Shown here one piece after another: positions 10,246-21,872 of a stretch of 64,000 nucleotides of DNA; the stretch's first letter is position 1; every line of letters starts with the position of its first letter. This DNA is from Gracilaria gracilis. Its lineage: Eukaryota; Rhodophyta; Florideophyceae; Gracilariales; Gracilariaceae. The notes beneath the pieces were generated by a model. The model saw nothing but the letters and a program-made list of their open reading frames with translations. It did not search any database and had not been told where the DNA came from. Position numbers and translations under genes: made by a program. The stretch spans positions 1 through 64,000 of the forward strand of contig JARGSG010000098.1 of assembly GCA_030374805.1 (NCBI GenBank). The letters are read 5' to 3'.

Positions 10246-13200
10246 TGAATTGGTCTGAATAGAAGAGACGAGCTTGATAATTCCACCGCTTATCCAAATC
10301 GCGTTTGAAATGATGTGTATATCTCAGGAGCCTCTTAACACGGCACGAAGCTTTATGGAACCACAGAACTGTGATTCTTCTTTCCTTGTTCGAGCAATAT
10401 CTGATAACAGAATGTAAGAAAACTGGCTTGCGCAGAAAAATGGGCATGAGGAATTGAACCCCCGCGTTTTTATAGTGCTCGAAACCGTGTGAATGAAACA
10501 ATGCTCCTCCGGGTATCCAACACGCATGTACCTTTCCACTCAGAATGGTATCATACCCGAGACATCAACAGCCTTCCAGAACTGCCTAGCACAAATTTGC
10601 TGCTTCCAACCAAACCAAATTTGGCCGTAATGTTGTGAATGCGGCTTTAAAATCCTACAGTGAGCAGAGAAGAGTCCCAAAAGAACGACTCATAAGGCTC
10701 CACCAGAGGGCGAAGAATACTCCTCATGTCATAAAGCAGTACCCAATGTATACTTTACCAAAACTGAAGGAAAGCCGAAACACCACTAAACCCAATTTAT
10801 GTTCTGAAACCAGTGCTTCGGTTTTGACTAGAACCGGATTTACTCTATAATCCTTCTTTCTGGCACATTACCCTAAGAGCACAGTCTTACACTCCAGAGC
10901 AAAGATACTCACTTTCTTCCCACGGCGACAACCAATGAAATAAAAAATGCCTCCAAAAATGTGACAATGGAGCATAAAAGTGTGGTATCAAGTTTTACAT
11001 AGTTCACACCATTCTCTAGCTCATGGGCGTATACCTTTCGTTCAGCTTCATGAAAATGTAACAACAGCTTACATGTAGAGAAAGAAACGCAAATAGAAGA
11101 ACCAATTCGTATACCGGTTTGGATGTAAATATTACGCTCCCGAAGTTAATGATGCATTTGTGATTTGAGCATATACAATATTCATGAAAACAATGATAGG
11201 TAGGAAAAAAGAAAGAAATCAAAGCTTCCATCAGATGAATCTCTTTATCCTATTTTACCGATGAGCTCAAATCTTTCTCAATATATTTTTTCCAATCTGC
11301 ATGTTTTCACCACTTCTCAAATTTCGCCATGTATTCTTTTCGACCTCGTAGCGCCCGAGATTTAAGTGCGTCCATCACCACTATGTTTTTGGGTTTCCAG
11401 TCACCATGGAAACGGGGTATCCAATATCATTCACACGCAAGGAGAGTTGAGGCTCTCCAGTGATTTTTGCCCGAATCTTTGTGCAATATGGATATCTGAC
11501 TTGTTTCCTAACCATTTCATCCCTGGTGACGGGTACGAAGTTTTCTGGAAGGGGGTTCAGTCTTTAGCCAACAGCAAGTAGTTCATGCAGTTCCTGGTCA
11601 AAGTTCATTTCATCTGGCCAGTCCCCCTCTACACCATGCAGTTCACCTACTTTGTAGTCTTGCACTGCTTCGAAGCGGGAAGTTTCCTCGTCATCGACGG
11701 CTAACGCGTTTCTTTTGGTGGGTAGCGAGAAAGGGCGTCGGCTTGTGTATCGTTGGCGCCCTTCTTGTAGGCGACGTCGAAGTCGAAGTCCGCAAGACGC
11801 AGTACCCAACGCATTACGCGGACAGAAGGCTCCGATATGGAAAGTAGCCATCTCAATGATGATTAATCCGTGTAAACTGTTAAATGAGCACCATTGACGT
11901 AGGGGCGTAGTGTGCATAATGCCCACACTATGGCAAGACATTGGTTCTCCGAGACGGATTAATTCTTCTCATTCACTTTCAACGAACGGAAGCAGCATCT
12001 TATTGGCTTGCGTTCCACCTCTGGGTTGGTTTGAAACAAGGCACACTCTACTTGGTAGTCACTGGAATCCCTGTTTACGGTATATAAAAAATCCTGTTTC
12101 GGAAGTGAGAAAACTGGTGCTGTGATTACAGCCTTTTTGAGAGAATAAAAAAGCTTCCGTCTGAGTAGAAGTGAATGAATCCAGGTCAGGCGGTTGAACC
12201 TTCTGTAAAAGTGCGTTGAGAGGTTCCGCGATGCCCGCGAAGTCAGAAATAAACTGTCTATAGAGGTTGACCAGTTACAGAAATGATCTCAGTTCAGTCT
12301 GAGTAAACGGTTCTCTTGTCTGCTTTAGCGACTTCACACCAGCTTCCTCGATCATGACACGTCCTGGACAGAATATGGGACCCAGATACATGACAGTATT
12401 TGTGAAGATTTCGCATTTCCTCAGCGTGAGTGTTACCCCGGAGTCTCATAACGTGGCCATTTTATCTATCACAGGTGTGAGATGATCATCCAGATTATCT
12501 GAACATACGATGATGTCGTCACGGTAGAGAATAGAAATACGCCACTTGAACCAGGACAGTAAAATATTAATAGCACGCTGAAAATAGCGTGAGCATTGGT
12601 TAAACCAAAGTTCATCCGTTTGAAATGGTAGAGGACAGAATGGTAGGCAAACAATGTCTTAAACTGATCGTTCTTCCTCACTTGCAGCTTCCAGTATCCC
12701 CAATTAGCATCCAATGGCGTCAGTACAGTAGACTTTCCGAGAGAATGGATATATTCACCCATAGGTAAAATAGCGTACACGTCCTTGACGTCAACAGCGT
12801 TTAGAAAACGATAGTGTATGCAAGAGTGCCAAGAATCATCTGGTTTGGGAGCTAGTACCACTGGTGATGCACAAGGCGAATGAGCCGGGTAAATAACTCC
12901 TGCACGGAGCATCTTGTCCACCTGAACTTGCTCTTCTTCTTTGGCTTTGGGCTGTGTCCAGTACGGATGTTGGGCTACTGGCTGAGAATTTGGAAGGGGA
13001 TCAACTCCGTTTTTGTGGCATTTATCTCTCCAAGAGAAACATTTTACATTGTGGTGAATTTACGAATCACATCACGCAGTCTTTCGTGATGTGTTCCCGA
13101 AACGTGTCCGAGGTCGAGTTCTTCCAATTCTTTCACTGGTCCAATTGGTTGTAGATCGTTGGAACGCATTTCTTCTCTGTCTGAACAGGTGACTGACTGG

Positions 13201-15443
13201 AGGGATTCAGCGCTGGAGTCGATTGAGATCCCGAGTTCTCCCTCTCCTTAGATGGAACCATTCCGAGCTAATCGGCAGCAGTCATCTTTGTAGGTACCAA
13301 CGCAGTTGAATGCGGCAAAACTGAGCTAATCACTTGGTTTCTCACCAGATGCTGGGTTGTTTTACCAAGGTTGGCGATCAGCACGTATAATGGATTATCC
13401 GGTCTCACTTGGGTGGCTCCATTGGCAATGGCGAGAGTGTATTTGTCATACAACGACGGCCATGGCTGGAAGATTTGTACGCCGTGTTGACGGGAATTCA
13501 CAGGGGTTTAGACTTGAGATTCGGGAGACACGCGTGTGGTGGAGACTACACGACGATTTGTATATTCCCGGGAACTCGGTGTTGCGTCCTGCGCCGCAGG
13601 TAGAGTACATGCTTTTTGGCGGCATGCCTCAAGGGACGACGAACAATCGGAACGAACGAACCATCTTCCATTTCAACACGCCTCTGGCGGGGCCTAGTGG
13701 CATCAAGGAAGGGGTCGCAGAAGTCACAACCCAAAAGAACTTGGGCAGCCAGAAACCGATAAAATACAAAGTCGAGCAACACCACGCATGAGCCTGAGCG
13801 TATCATCAAGTCAATGTATCCTACTGTTGACAACGGGTTTTTATTCGCGTCAGCTACGTCAGGAATGTCGCCAGGGTGAATGTGTGACTGCAAAGCGGGG
13901 GGGCAAAGCTGGGTCAACGATAAAGTCCGGACTTGCGCCTGTATGTAAGATAGTGAGATGTCGCACCATAAACTGGAATGAATTGCCATTTTCGGCCTAG
14001 ACCTTTTAATTACGCTTGGAAATCATCGTAAACCTATCCAGGAACCAGTTGTTTCTTACCCGTATCCACGGTCGGCGATAAACACCAAGGTGCTATAAGT
14101 TCACGTCTTAGACTCTCTGTTTTCTCGAGAGGATTCGGACCTTGGAGTGAGTCAGGGAGGCCCGGGGTGCCTTCAGCCTCAACTCTGAGAGCGTTTCTAC
14201 AAGACAGGAGACTCCGAAAGTTAGTTCTTTGAGCTGCATATGCCTGAGGCGTGTGCTCCGTGTTCTGAACCATCGATGCCTGGGCACCAGTGGCAAAATA
14301 ATCCGCCTTAGCGGTTAGAGATATATCTTTTGGAGCACGAAGTAGAGTGCTTACCATATTCTGGGCTATTGGAGCCGCAACTGTGCGTGGGATATCCATC
14401 TTAGCGCGGATGTACGATGCCATCGGAACGGAAGCTTTCTCTTCAGTTGAGAGGGATCCGTGGTTGTGAATGACCTGCTCCAATTCATGCATGGTTAAAT
14501 ATCACTGCGGTGAACTATGCTCTCGCGTATAGCCGAACGACAGATCCAACCAATGATGGCATTGACGTTCCAAGTATACGAGAATTATGGCGCTCGGCGG
14601 GAAGCTTGCCAGCCAGGCCGTGAGGCTTCGGTTCAAAAGTTCTTATACTACATCCGAGGCGTTCTAACTCGGTTCTCATGTGCATACAGCAGGATATCGT
14701 ACAGAGCCGTGTGAAAACAGGCATCAGTAGTTCACGGAAGCTCCGTTGTCGGGATTCAAAGCACGTCGGTACTCGCAAAATGCACCTGAGCATACTCCTT
14801 CTTGGTGTGTTGTTCAGCCAACATTGACGCAAACGGGGCTCTCAGTTTCAACATCAACGCTTTACTGTACTTCAATTGGCTACTCTAGACTCATGCGCGT
14901 AGCGCATAAACTTCTGCGCGTCCATACTGCACCAGTTCCCAGTACGTGGTCTTATGGTTTTCTTCAGGGCAACGGGCCACTACGGTGCATATAGCCGAAT
15001 CTATCCATCTGAAGAATCAGAGTCGTACTTCTTCCGCTTCTTGCGTGCTTTGGATTCATTGAACTTCTTGTCGCGGTTTTAAACAGCAACTGGCTCAGCT
15101 GGGCGAGGGAGTCGATCAAGAACCGTTTGTTCCCCCATTTCCAAATGGGTATGGGGGCGAATAAACTTCTTAGCCACGTACTCCACTAAATTATTGATCA
15201 CTAATAAACCGTTGGTGGACTTTCAGGTGCTCAATCAGGTCAGATCGAGCCTTAAACGCAGTCAAAGTGCCCCGATCGGACTTGTACGTCATTGAACGCA
15301 AATTGGGCTGCGTTCACGACCACGGCTACTAGCGCAGGTGAAGACAGCCATGCTCAGGTATCACCGCCACTTCGCTATCTATTTTGTCCGTTCGGATTGC
15401 TGTAAGCACCTGCTACTTGTACAGTGCTCTCCGCCGGCCACTT

Positions 15444-15490
15444 GAAAATTTGGGCATAGCTTCGCCCCGCTCTTTCCGGGCAAGTTTTCC
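15444..15490 (-). repeat. 47-bp shared motif, copy 1
   Basis: On the minus strand it starts GGAAAACTTGCCCGGAAAG and ends near CCCAAATTTTC. The same 47-bp motif, without indels, occurs twice in E2 at 53,333-53,379 and 53,721-53,767. Its ends are partly inverted copies of each other (GGAAAA / TTTTCC). Confidence 0.7.
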
Positions 15491-16409
15491 AAGGCGGACA
15501 CTGTAGCGTCCTGTTCGGCGTGCAGAGGTGGTAAACACTTGGTGTGAATTTCCGAACGCCTAGGGCCTCACAGACTCCTCGACGCTGGCAAAACTCACAG
15601 CTCATAAGCTCCGCTCGGTACCCTACGTATGGTGACCATCATGGACCTCCGATTGGACGAGCAGTACAATTTCGATCGGAGTTATTCGTGGTGAGCGTCG
15701 TGGACAACATCGGCACGCAAAACGTAACATGTGGTCGGTGCAGCTATGGGCAATCTCGTACAATTCGGGGGAAACACTTATTGCGTCTCTGACCTACCTT
15801 GCACGTACCAGCTCTTATTAAAGCTTCCAAGAGGGAGTTGAAATAACCACGCAATAGGCGGATATCGTCAGAAAGGCCATGCAAAGCAGTGTCATCCACC
15901 TTCTTTCGAATTAAAGACAACTCCTCAGCAAGGGTAGCATGGGCAGCCCACACAGAGCGGAGCTGCTCTTACACACATAAACTGGGAATGTCGTTAGAAG
16001 CCGACCTCGAAGGTGGCTCTTGCCTGCCAGGGCCAGCGGGGACCTTTACACCAGTGCGAAGAGCAGGACTAGCAACGACAGGAGCCGGGCCATCAACTCG
16101 ATGAAGGTTAATTAACGGGGTGGGTGGAAGTCGCATAGTCGTCGGCACAGGTTCTGTAGCCAGCATCCCTACGGTACGAAACCGTGAACGGGTGTGGATC
16201 CGCGACGGAAGTGGCGGGTCCTTTTTTCAAGTCTGACTGCGTGTCTTCTGACCATCTGAAAAAGTCATGAACAAAACCACCGCACAACGGGAACAATCAA
16301 CAGCCAACGAGTTAGGACTTCCAGTGACCTTCGAAATGGAAACAAACGTAAACGAATCAATCTCGAAACGAGTGAATCATGAGTGAATCCTCCGACAAAA
16401 TCTAGACGA

Positions 16410-16427
16410 TTCTAGGTCGGTAGACCA
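16410..16427 (-). other. Primer-binding site of the old gypsy element
   Basis: On the minus strand it reads TGGTCTACCGACCTAGAA, two differences in 18 from the site in E2. It sits two bases (AG) after an LTR end of the form CCACA, exactly the spacing seen in E1. It locates the inner edge of the 5' LTR at 16,430. Confidence 0.75.
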
Positions 16428-16929
16428 CTTGTGGTGCACCGTTCTTGTCGAGAGAGCGCAAGCACACAACGAAGTTCGGAATCTTCCCCTCAGTGAGGTA
16501 GCACAGCGAGTGGAGCACTTCTGGAATGAAATAGCAAGTCTGGGTGAGAAAATATGAGGTCAAACCGTCACGACAAGCGTCGAAGTGTTGGTATCGGGCT
16601 TTAGTCGGTAGAGATCCACGTCTTCACACGGTCACGAGATGAATCTTCGAATGAGAGTACGGCAACGACAAGGTGTCGGAAACGGGTCAATGAGAACAGG
16701 ACAAAAAGAGCAAGCCACAGAGAGAGGGGAAAGGAAAGGAACGAGATAAAGGAACCCTATACAGCGGCAAGTACACGACATCAATGCACACGATAAGGAT
16801 GGAAACGAGTTGCAATTTGCACAGGTATCGATAATTTCTAAGGAATAAATGAAAGGCTATATACACGCTGTCATACATCAGCACTGTACAAGAAAGACCA
16901 TAGGTTCTCGTTTGATTCTGTTTAGAGAG

Positions 16930-17744
16930 TTTGTTTTTCAGATGATACGACGAGCTTTGCGTAATCCACTGAAAACTTTTGGCAAAGAAAGATTGAAAAT
17001 GGCAACAAACCTCGAAAAAATATATAAGTTTAACCTGGCTACGGCTCTGAATAGAACTTTTCGTTCATGTGCTACTATCAAAGCAATTGCAGTCGGTTGC
17101 GATGTGCACGCCAAGGGACAAATTCATGAAAAATTCGAAACCATAAACGAAAGAAAATTTTTTGAGTGAGCCATCGGTACTCTAAATGTCTATTACAGAA
17201 AAGAATTTAACAAGGCGTTGAGTTTTATGAGAGGAATAGGATCAAAATGGGAAGCTTTGGCAAAATGGCTCGGGGAGAATTTATGCGCACACATTCTGTG
17301 ATTTCAAAGCCATTCTTGCTCAATACAAGTTGCAGAGAGGCACCGCGCGCTTTTCTTTGACACAAGTTCGAACGAGGCATATCTAAAACAGATAACATTG
17401 CTGCCAAAATTGCTATGGCCCATGGGAAGGGCATACAGATTCTGGATGCTTTGCAACTTCTAGGAGAACTGAATGAGTGTGATGCACAAAATCTTTGCAA
17501 AGATGACCCAGTCTCGGGTTATCAAAAGCTTGCCAAGCGTCAGTCGAAACGAACTCAGTCTAAAGCCAGGAAACTAAACACAGGAGAGGTTATTGTTAGT
17601 GGCTCCAAGGTGGTACCTGCACCACAGCCAAAGAGGGCGAAGAGGAACTTGAACCCTTCGAAAAGTGCCAAAAGAATGTCAAAGCATCGAAACCAAATTG
17701 AAGTGTCGACCTACTTTGAAATTCCAACATACAGAACCTTGTAA
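16930..17744 (+). pseudogene. Decayed coding region of unknown family
   Basis: Protein-like sequence runs through this stretch but shifts frame several times. Parts visible are an open run ending about 17,169 (NLEKIYKFNLATALNRTF), a piece near 17,180-17,290 (GSKWEALAKWLGENL), a piece near 17,360-17,410, and a 109-aa open frame at 17,415-17,744 starting MAHGKGIQILDALQLLGE with a basic Ser/Lys-rich tail. I do not recognise the family. Acidic and aromatic content in the middle and a basic tail suggest a once real protein, host or transposon. It lies between the old gypsy copy and E1. Confidence 0.4.
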
Positions 17745-17749
17745 TTTTA

Positions 17750-18912
17750 TTGCAGAGGGTTCTAGATGGGAAGCAGAAGTAAATTAAAAACAAACCGGCC
17801 GTTTTATATTGTCTTTAATAGGAGTAGCATAATTTTTAACTTTTAACATTAGACGAAGAGAATGGAGAAGTATTACATCTACATTGAAACGCAATTAATA
17901 ATTAGGCAAATTCATGAAAATGAAATAGAAAATTCTGAAACAAGAAATTGGATGAGATGGTCCTTCACTTCGCGGATGGTAAGTGAACGATTGTTTGTTT
18001 TTCAAGACAAATTTTTCTATTCATTCATATTCGATTGTTCTCGAATAGAAACATTGACGAGAATTGGGTTACTATATAAATATTTTGATAGGACGGTTAG
18101 ACTTTGTAAGTACTTATACAACTTGAAAGAATTATTTAATATACCTGATCACCATTGACAATGATCAGCATGTAAATATTCTCATAAAAGTATTAGGGGA
18201 TTCGTATTTAGTTATTTTGCAATAAGTTTATAATTTACCTGATGGTTTCTTGGTCGCAAATAAAGAAGCAGTATTGTACACTTGTGGTGTAGGTTTTACA
18301 TAATATATTTAATCCCGTCCTCTTGGAGTTCAGTTACAAATATGAAACCGGTTATTCTGTTCAATATTTCAAATATATCCGATGCTAGTAAGGTCTGTGA
18401 TAGAAATATAAGTATAGTGTAGGAAAATACGTAAAATATACTTGATAATATCTCCATCTGATTTGAAAATGATTTGTTCAATTAGATATGTTCCGCGACA
18501 CATGTAATATATCCGGTAACACTTTCAGTTGGAGGGTGAAATCAATTAAGGTACGGGAACTGCCTTCTTTAGGATATGCCTGGAATGTATCTTCAAACTA
18601 TTAAAATTTCAGCCGTAGTAAAAAAATGACATAAATTTCATTTGCAATGCTTTGAATTTCACTTTTCTCAATCTATTTCAGAATTCTAATAACACAACGG
18701 TCAAATGTTTTCGGATGTTTTAAAGGCTGAGGTCATTATGACTTCTTCAAAAACCAGAAACACAGTACCAAGGAACTTTTTTCGAAAGGCACCTTTCCGA
18801 ATTGGGTTTCACAAGATGGGAAAGAATCGAGCACAAGGGATCGCCGTGCTACCACTCGACAGCTAGACAACATCAGACAGACCCCACCCGGAGGGGCCTC
18901 TCGTCATGTTTT
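17750..18912. other. AT-rich stretch with no recognised gene
   Basis: AT-rich sequence with only short frames (98 aa at 17,862-18,158). I see no domain, RNA gene or repeat here. The last ~130 bases before 18,912 are GC-richer and keep an open frame that abuts the E1 insertion point. Confidence 0.6.
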
Positions 18913-19763
18913 TGTAGAGCAATTGCCCTTGGCAGGGACTGAGGGGGATGCCACTCATATATCCGTTGTTATTTTGGGCTGAACTTCCTACTATTATGAA
19001 GTCTATTTGGCTATTTGGCCCGGATTAGGGATCCGCCTATGAAGGGTAGGATTGGCGCGACACGTGTGTGCCCGCGCCCGATTACCGGATGCGCCGTTGC
19101 AAGTGTGCCACGGAGGTACACGTGGGTATTGTTGGGCGGCGTGCCGGGTACTTAGATATTTTAGTGATATTTGTCAGCCGTATATAAGTGGCGGCACTTG
19201 CCGCCACTGTACGGGAAGTAAACCTCAACGAGGCCTTGGCTCTAGCTTGAGTTCCGTTTGCGCACGGTCTTTCGCCCCATTCCCGGGGAATACCGCCGCT
19301 TATCCGGACAAGCTATCCACCTCCGTCACCGAGAAGCAACGATCCGTCGTCACGGCCTCTTATTTATCATTCTTCCATACACTCTTTCTGTTTTCCAGTC
19401 TTACGGCTTCGTTACACTTCGCCCTGTTGTACAGGTTTGCCTCTTTTTGTCTCGGGATTATTCCCAGCTCTCACGAGTCTGTTCTCCGCAGTGAGGCTCA
19501 TTTTGATACCTTCTATCTCGTCCCTTTTGCTACGGGATACGCCACACCCAGTGGAATCCATCCTGTTGGCACCCCGATTGCCACCCCCAACCTCCGTCTG
19601 TAAGTCAAAAAGAGGCTGCCCGGAGTTACGCCCGGCACGTGTCAGCCTCATCGGAGGGTTTTGCCACTGCTCTGCCTCAATAGGGAGCAAGGCTGAACAC
19701 CTTGGTGGCGTAGCCGCTGGCGCGGTTTGTGTTCTTTCCTTCCGTTCCCGGCTTTGCCCCACA
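18913..19763 (+). repeat. E1 5' LTR (851 bp)
   Basis: Bounded by TG and CA and matching 29,397-30,247 over its full length without net length change. A TATA box (TATATAAG) lies at 19,181-19,188, followed by a GC-rich stem GGCGGCACTTGCCGCC at 19,190-19,205 close to the expected transcription start. A 183-codon open frame runs inside the LTR in both copies but has no recognisable domain. Confidence 0.95.
19181..19188 (+). promoter_or_regulatory. TATA box of the E1 LTR promoter
   Basis: TATATAAG preceded by GCCG and followed about 25-30 bases later by the likely start of the element transcript. The identical site in the 3' LTR is at 29,665. Position inside the LTR and the match to the TATA consensus support it; the transcription start itself is not visible. 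Confidence 0.65.
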
Positions 19764-19765
19764 AG

Positions 19766-19783
19766 TAGTCTCCCGACTTAGAA
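19766..19783 (+). other. E1 primer-binding site
   Basis: TAGTCTCCCGACTTAGAA, two bases after the LTR. It differs by one base from the E2 site TGGTCTCCCGACTTAGAA. The complementary tRNA 3' end would have acceptor strand TCGGGAG, discriminator A and CCA, giving a C1-G72 pair and A73 as in eukaryotic tRNA-Tyr. Confidence 0.75.
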
Positions 19784-20062
19784 CTGCTGGAAGCGGTAAT
19801 CGTTCGTTTAAAACTCCCGATTGCTTCGGCGGACAATGACATCTCGCCGTAACAACGGTCGCTCGAAGGCTGGGTCGCACCTGGCCCAATTGCCGGACCA
19901 CCGGAATCATCTGGACTGGCTCAGAGCGTCCCGCCGGTACCAACGGATGTACTGAACGTCCCGGGTGATAGCGCTCAAGTACCGGCTTCCCGGGGTCCCC
20001 GTATTAACGATGGGGCCCCACCAGCTCAAGGACCGGCTAATTCCGCGCAAGCGGCTGAAGCC

Positions 20063-21709
20063 ATGTCGTCGAGGTCCGACGAGTATACCCTCCGTGAATT
20101 AGAGGCACAAGGGCGCGTGATGCAGAACTCTCACGTGGCTCTGATTCACGACATTACGAAACTCCGGCAACGGCTGTACGAAGCCGATGTTCGGGATGTT
20201 TCGCAAGACGTCCGTGTCTTACGGTCTGATGTCAACCAGATCATGGAAGACCAAAAGAAATCGGCTGTCCTGCATGAGCAGGCAGCTGATCGTTTAAACC
20301 GCTTAGCGGCCCGTCTGGAAACGGTCGAGCACACCATCATCCACGATGCTGTGGCGCCCGGCGTGCCGGTTTCCGAAGGTTCTCGGAAGTCGCACCGCTC
20401 CAAGGACCGCCATGCGGGAAAGAAGAGAAAGGTTAAATTGGAACCTGATTCCTGCTTTTCTTCATCCTCTGAGTCTAATGCCCAAGTCAGGGATTCGTCA
20501 ACCGATTCTTCGGAAAGTGAGGGCGAGCCCCCACGCTCTCGTGCTACCCGTTCCCGGGCCACCGAGGCCACCCAAGGCGTTGCCCGGAGCCGTTCTAAAG
20601 GACGAAATTACCTTGGACTCAAGGAACTGAAGCCGACGAATTTATTGTATCGGACGTTGCTGTCGTACCGATATTATCGGCTGGAAGACTCCAGTGGAGA
20701 AAGGACCCCTCGCCGGACTGGGCGAGTGAAGGACCACATTAAGAGGCTGGAGCTCACACTGAAGCCCAATAAGTTCTCTGGGCAGGATGCAATCCTGGTG
20801 TTGGACTTTCTCGCCCGATATGTTGGGGAAGCCGATGTACTTCGGATGTCTGAGGCGCAAGCCTACATCGCACTGCCTTACTTTTTAAAAGGTATGGCCG
20901 AGGACCAGTACAACTCTGTCCGCGGATCGTCTCGTGCCTCCGAGGGAGGAGTGACCTGTTGGCCAGAGGCTGTACAGTACCTCCTGCGATCCTACGCTAC
21001 AGGAAACGCAATTCAGGAGGCCATACTCGCATTGCGCGACACGAAGCAAGAACCGGAAGAGACGGAGACCGTTTATTCTACACGGTTGAATAAGGCCGTT
21101 TACCGCTGTGGGAACGTCTACTCCGCGGCCGAGCGATGTACCATTTTTGTGGATGGCTTGGTTCCGTCGATTAGGACTTTGGTAGCCCGTTATCGGGAGA
21201 ACAAGCGCAAGATCTCCTACTTGGAGCTGGTTCAATTTGCCCAAGCTGAGGGTGATGCGGCACGGGCACGTGCCGGCATTAAGTCTCGCACACGCCGTCT
21301 ATGCCACCTGGAAGAGAGGGATTTATCACAGCATCAATCGAGAGGTTCAGCCCATGCTACCTACGACAACGTGCATCTAGTGCAGAGTGACCAATCTTTG
21401 GCAACGTCGGACCTGCCATCTACGATGGGACTGACAACCGAAGATTCGGATGCTGCTCTGTACGCCGGTTCTCATGTTCCGGCATTGCCAGTGCCGCACT
21501 CTGGCGGATACAGAAACTCCCGTCCCGGGTGGAGGGATCCCTATCCCCCGAGACAAGAGCGAGGGCCTCCCATTGCGGATTCTCTTCGCCAGCTCATATG
21601 CCATGTTTGCTACAAACCTGGTCATATTGCCCCGAACTGTATGTTGCCCCGAACTGTATGTTACCATTCAGGGAGATGGCAAAAATTGTTCTCCATTATG
21701 AGTCGTTGA
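20063..21709 (+). CDS. gag: E1 gag
   Basis: 548 aa structural protein of the element. Residues about 10-95 are Leu/Asp-rich and probably coiled (LRQRLYEADVRDVSQDVRVL). Residues 110-185 hold a basic and Ser-rich, SR-like stretch (KKRKVKLE, DSSTDSSESEGEPPRSRATR) that may act in nuclear entry. The middle (about 230-410) matches the gag retrotransposon capsid-like region of Ty3 elements, with conserved blocks also seen in E2 gag (YLLRSYATGNAI, CGNVYSAAERCTIFVDGL). A CCHC zinc knuckle, CHVCYKPGHIAPNC, lies at about residues 513-526. The frame stays open about 200 bases upstream of this ATG without another AUG. Confidence 0.85.
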   Translation: MSSRSDEYTLRELEAQGRVMQNSHVALIHDITKLRQRLYEADVRDVSQDVRVLRSDVNQIMEDQKKSAVLHEQAADRLNRLAARLETVEHTIIHDAVAPGVPVSEGSRKSHRSKDRHAGKKRKVKLEPDSCFSSSSESNAQVRDSSTDSSESEGEPPRSRATRSRATEATQGVARSRSKGRNYLGLKELKPTNLLYRTLLSYRYYRLEDSSGERTPRRTGRVKDHIKRLELTLKPNKFSGQDAILVLDFLARYVGEADVLRMSEAQAYIALPYFLKGMAEDQYNSVRGSSRASEGGVTCWPEAVQYLLRSYATGNAIQEAILALRDTKQEPEETETVYSTRLNKAVYRCGNVYSAAERCTIFVDGLVPSIRTLVARYRENKRKISYLELVQFAQAEGDAARARAGIKSRTRRLCHLEERDLSQHQSRGSAHATYDNVHLVQSDQSLATSDLPSTMGLTTEDSDAALYAGSHVPALPVPHSGGYRNSRPGWRDPYPPRQERGPPIADSLRQLICHVCYKPGHIAPNCMLPRTVCYHSGRWQKLFSIMSR

Positions 21710-21872
21710 CGCCCGCCGAGCGGGAACGTGTTCCCGACAAATCGTACCTTCGTGCGAAGGCGGATACTCAGCCTGGAAAACAGGAATCTTCACCGCATCG
21801 TGGTGAAGCAGCAGCCGCATCTGCGAGCCCAACGGTTCCGCAAAATAGCGGCGACGCTCAGAAAAACTGAGC

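Larger units (their letters stand above)
1..11348. repeat. Tandem array of a ~2.1-kb unit, five units plus a partial sixth
   Basis: The same sequence recurs head to tail. Phased on position 1, units run 1-2152, 2153-4214, 4215-6323, 6324-8463, 8464-10603 and a partial 10604-11348, so unit lengths are 2152, 2062, 2109, 2140 and 2140 bp. By eye the units are about 97-99% identical outside two variable zones: a 12-bp minisatellite inside the minus-strand ORF, and a ~200-bp block that comes in two versions. The array is cut by the left window edge, so its true copy number is unknown. It stops abruptly within a unit at about 11,348, where the old gypsy copy begins. No LTRs or terminal inverted repeats bound the unit, so it looks like a tandem gene or satellite array, not a run of mobile elements. 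Confidence 0.95.
11349..16840 (-). mobile_element. Old Ty3/gypsy element, incomplete, minus strand
   Basis: Fossil of the same lineage as E1 (18,913-30,247). Read from right to left it shows the inner edge of a 5' LTR at about 16,430, a primer-binding site at 16,410-16,427, gag-like coding remains about 14,030-16,170, aspartic-protease-like sequence about 13,540-13,990 (ADANKxPLSxVG, GCDFCDPF as in E1), reverse transcriptase and RNase H remains about 11,560-12,920 (SPVVLAPKPD, FGLTNA), and the start of the integrase region just before the tandem array. Nothing of the element is seen beyond 11,349, and no second LTR was found. It is broken many times and clearly much older than E1. The outer LTR edge near 16,840 is an estimate. 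Confidence 0.85.

Noticed and set aside
1-11348. CRISPR array or rDNA array
   Set aside because: The unit is 2.1 kb with no short-repeat/spacer structure and no rRNA sequence.
19052-19603. 183-codon frame inside the E1 LTRs (also 29,536-30,087)
   Set aside because: Kept in both LTRs only because they are recent copies of each other. It overlaps the promoter and transcription start and has no recognisable domain.
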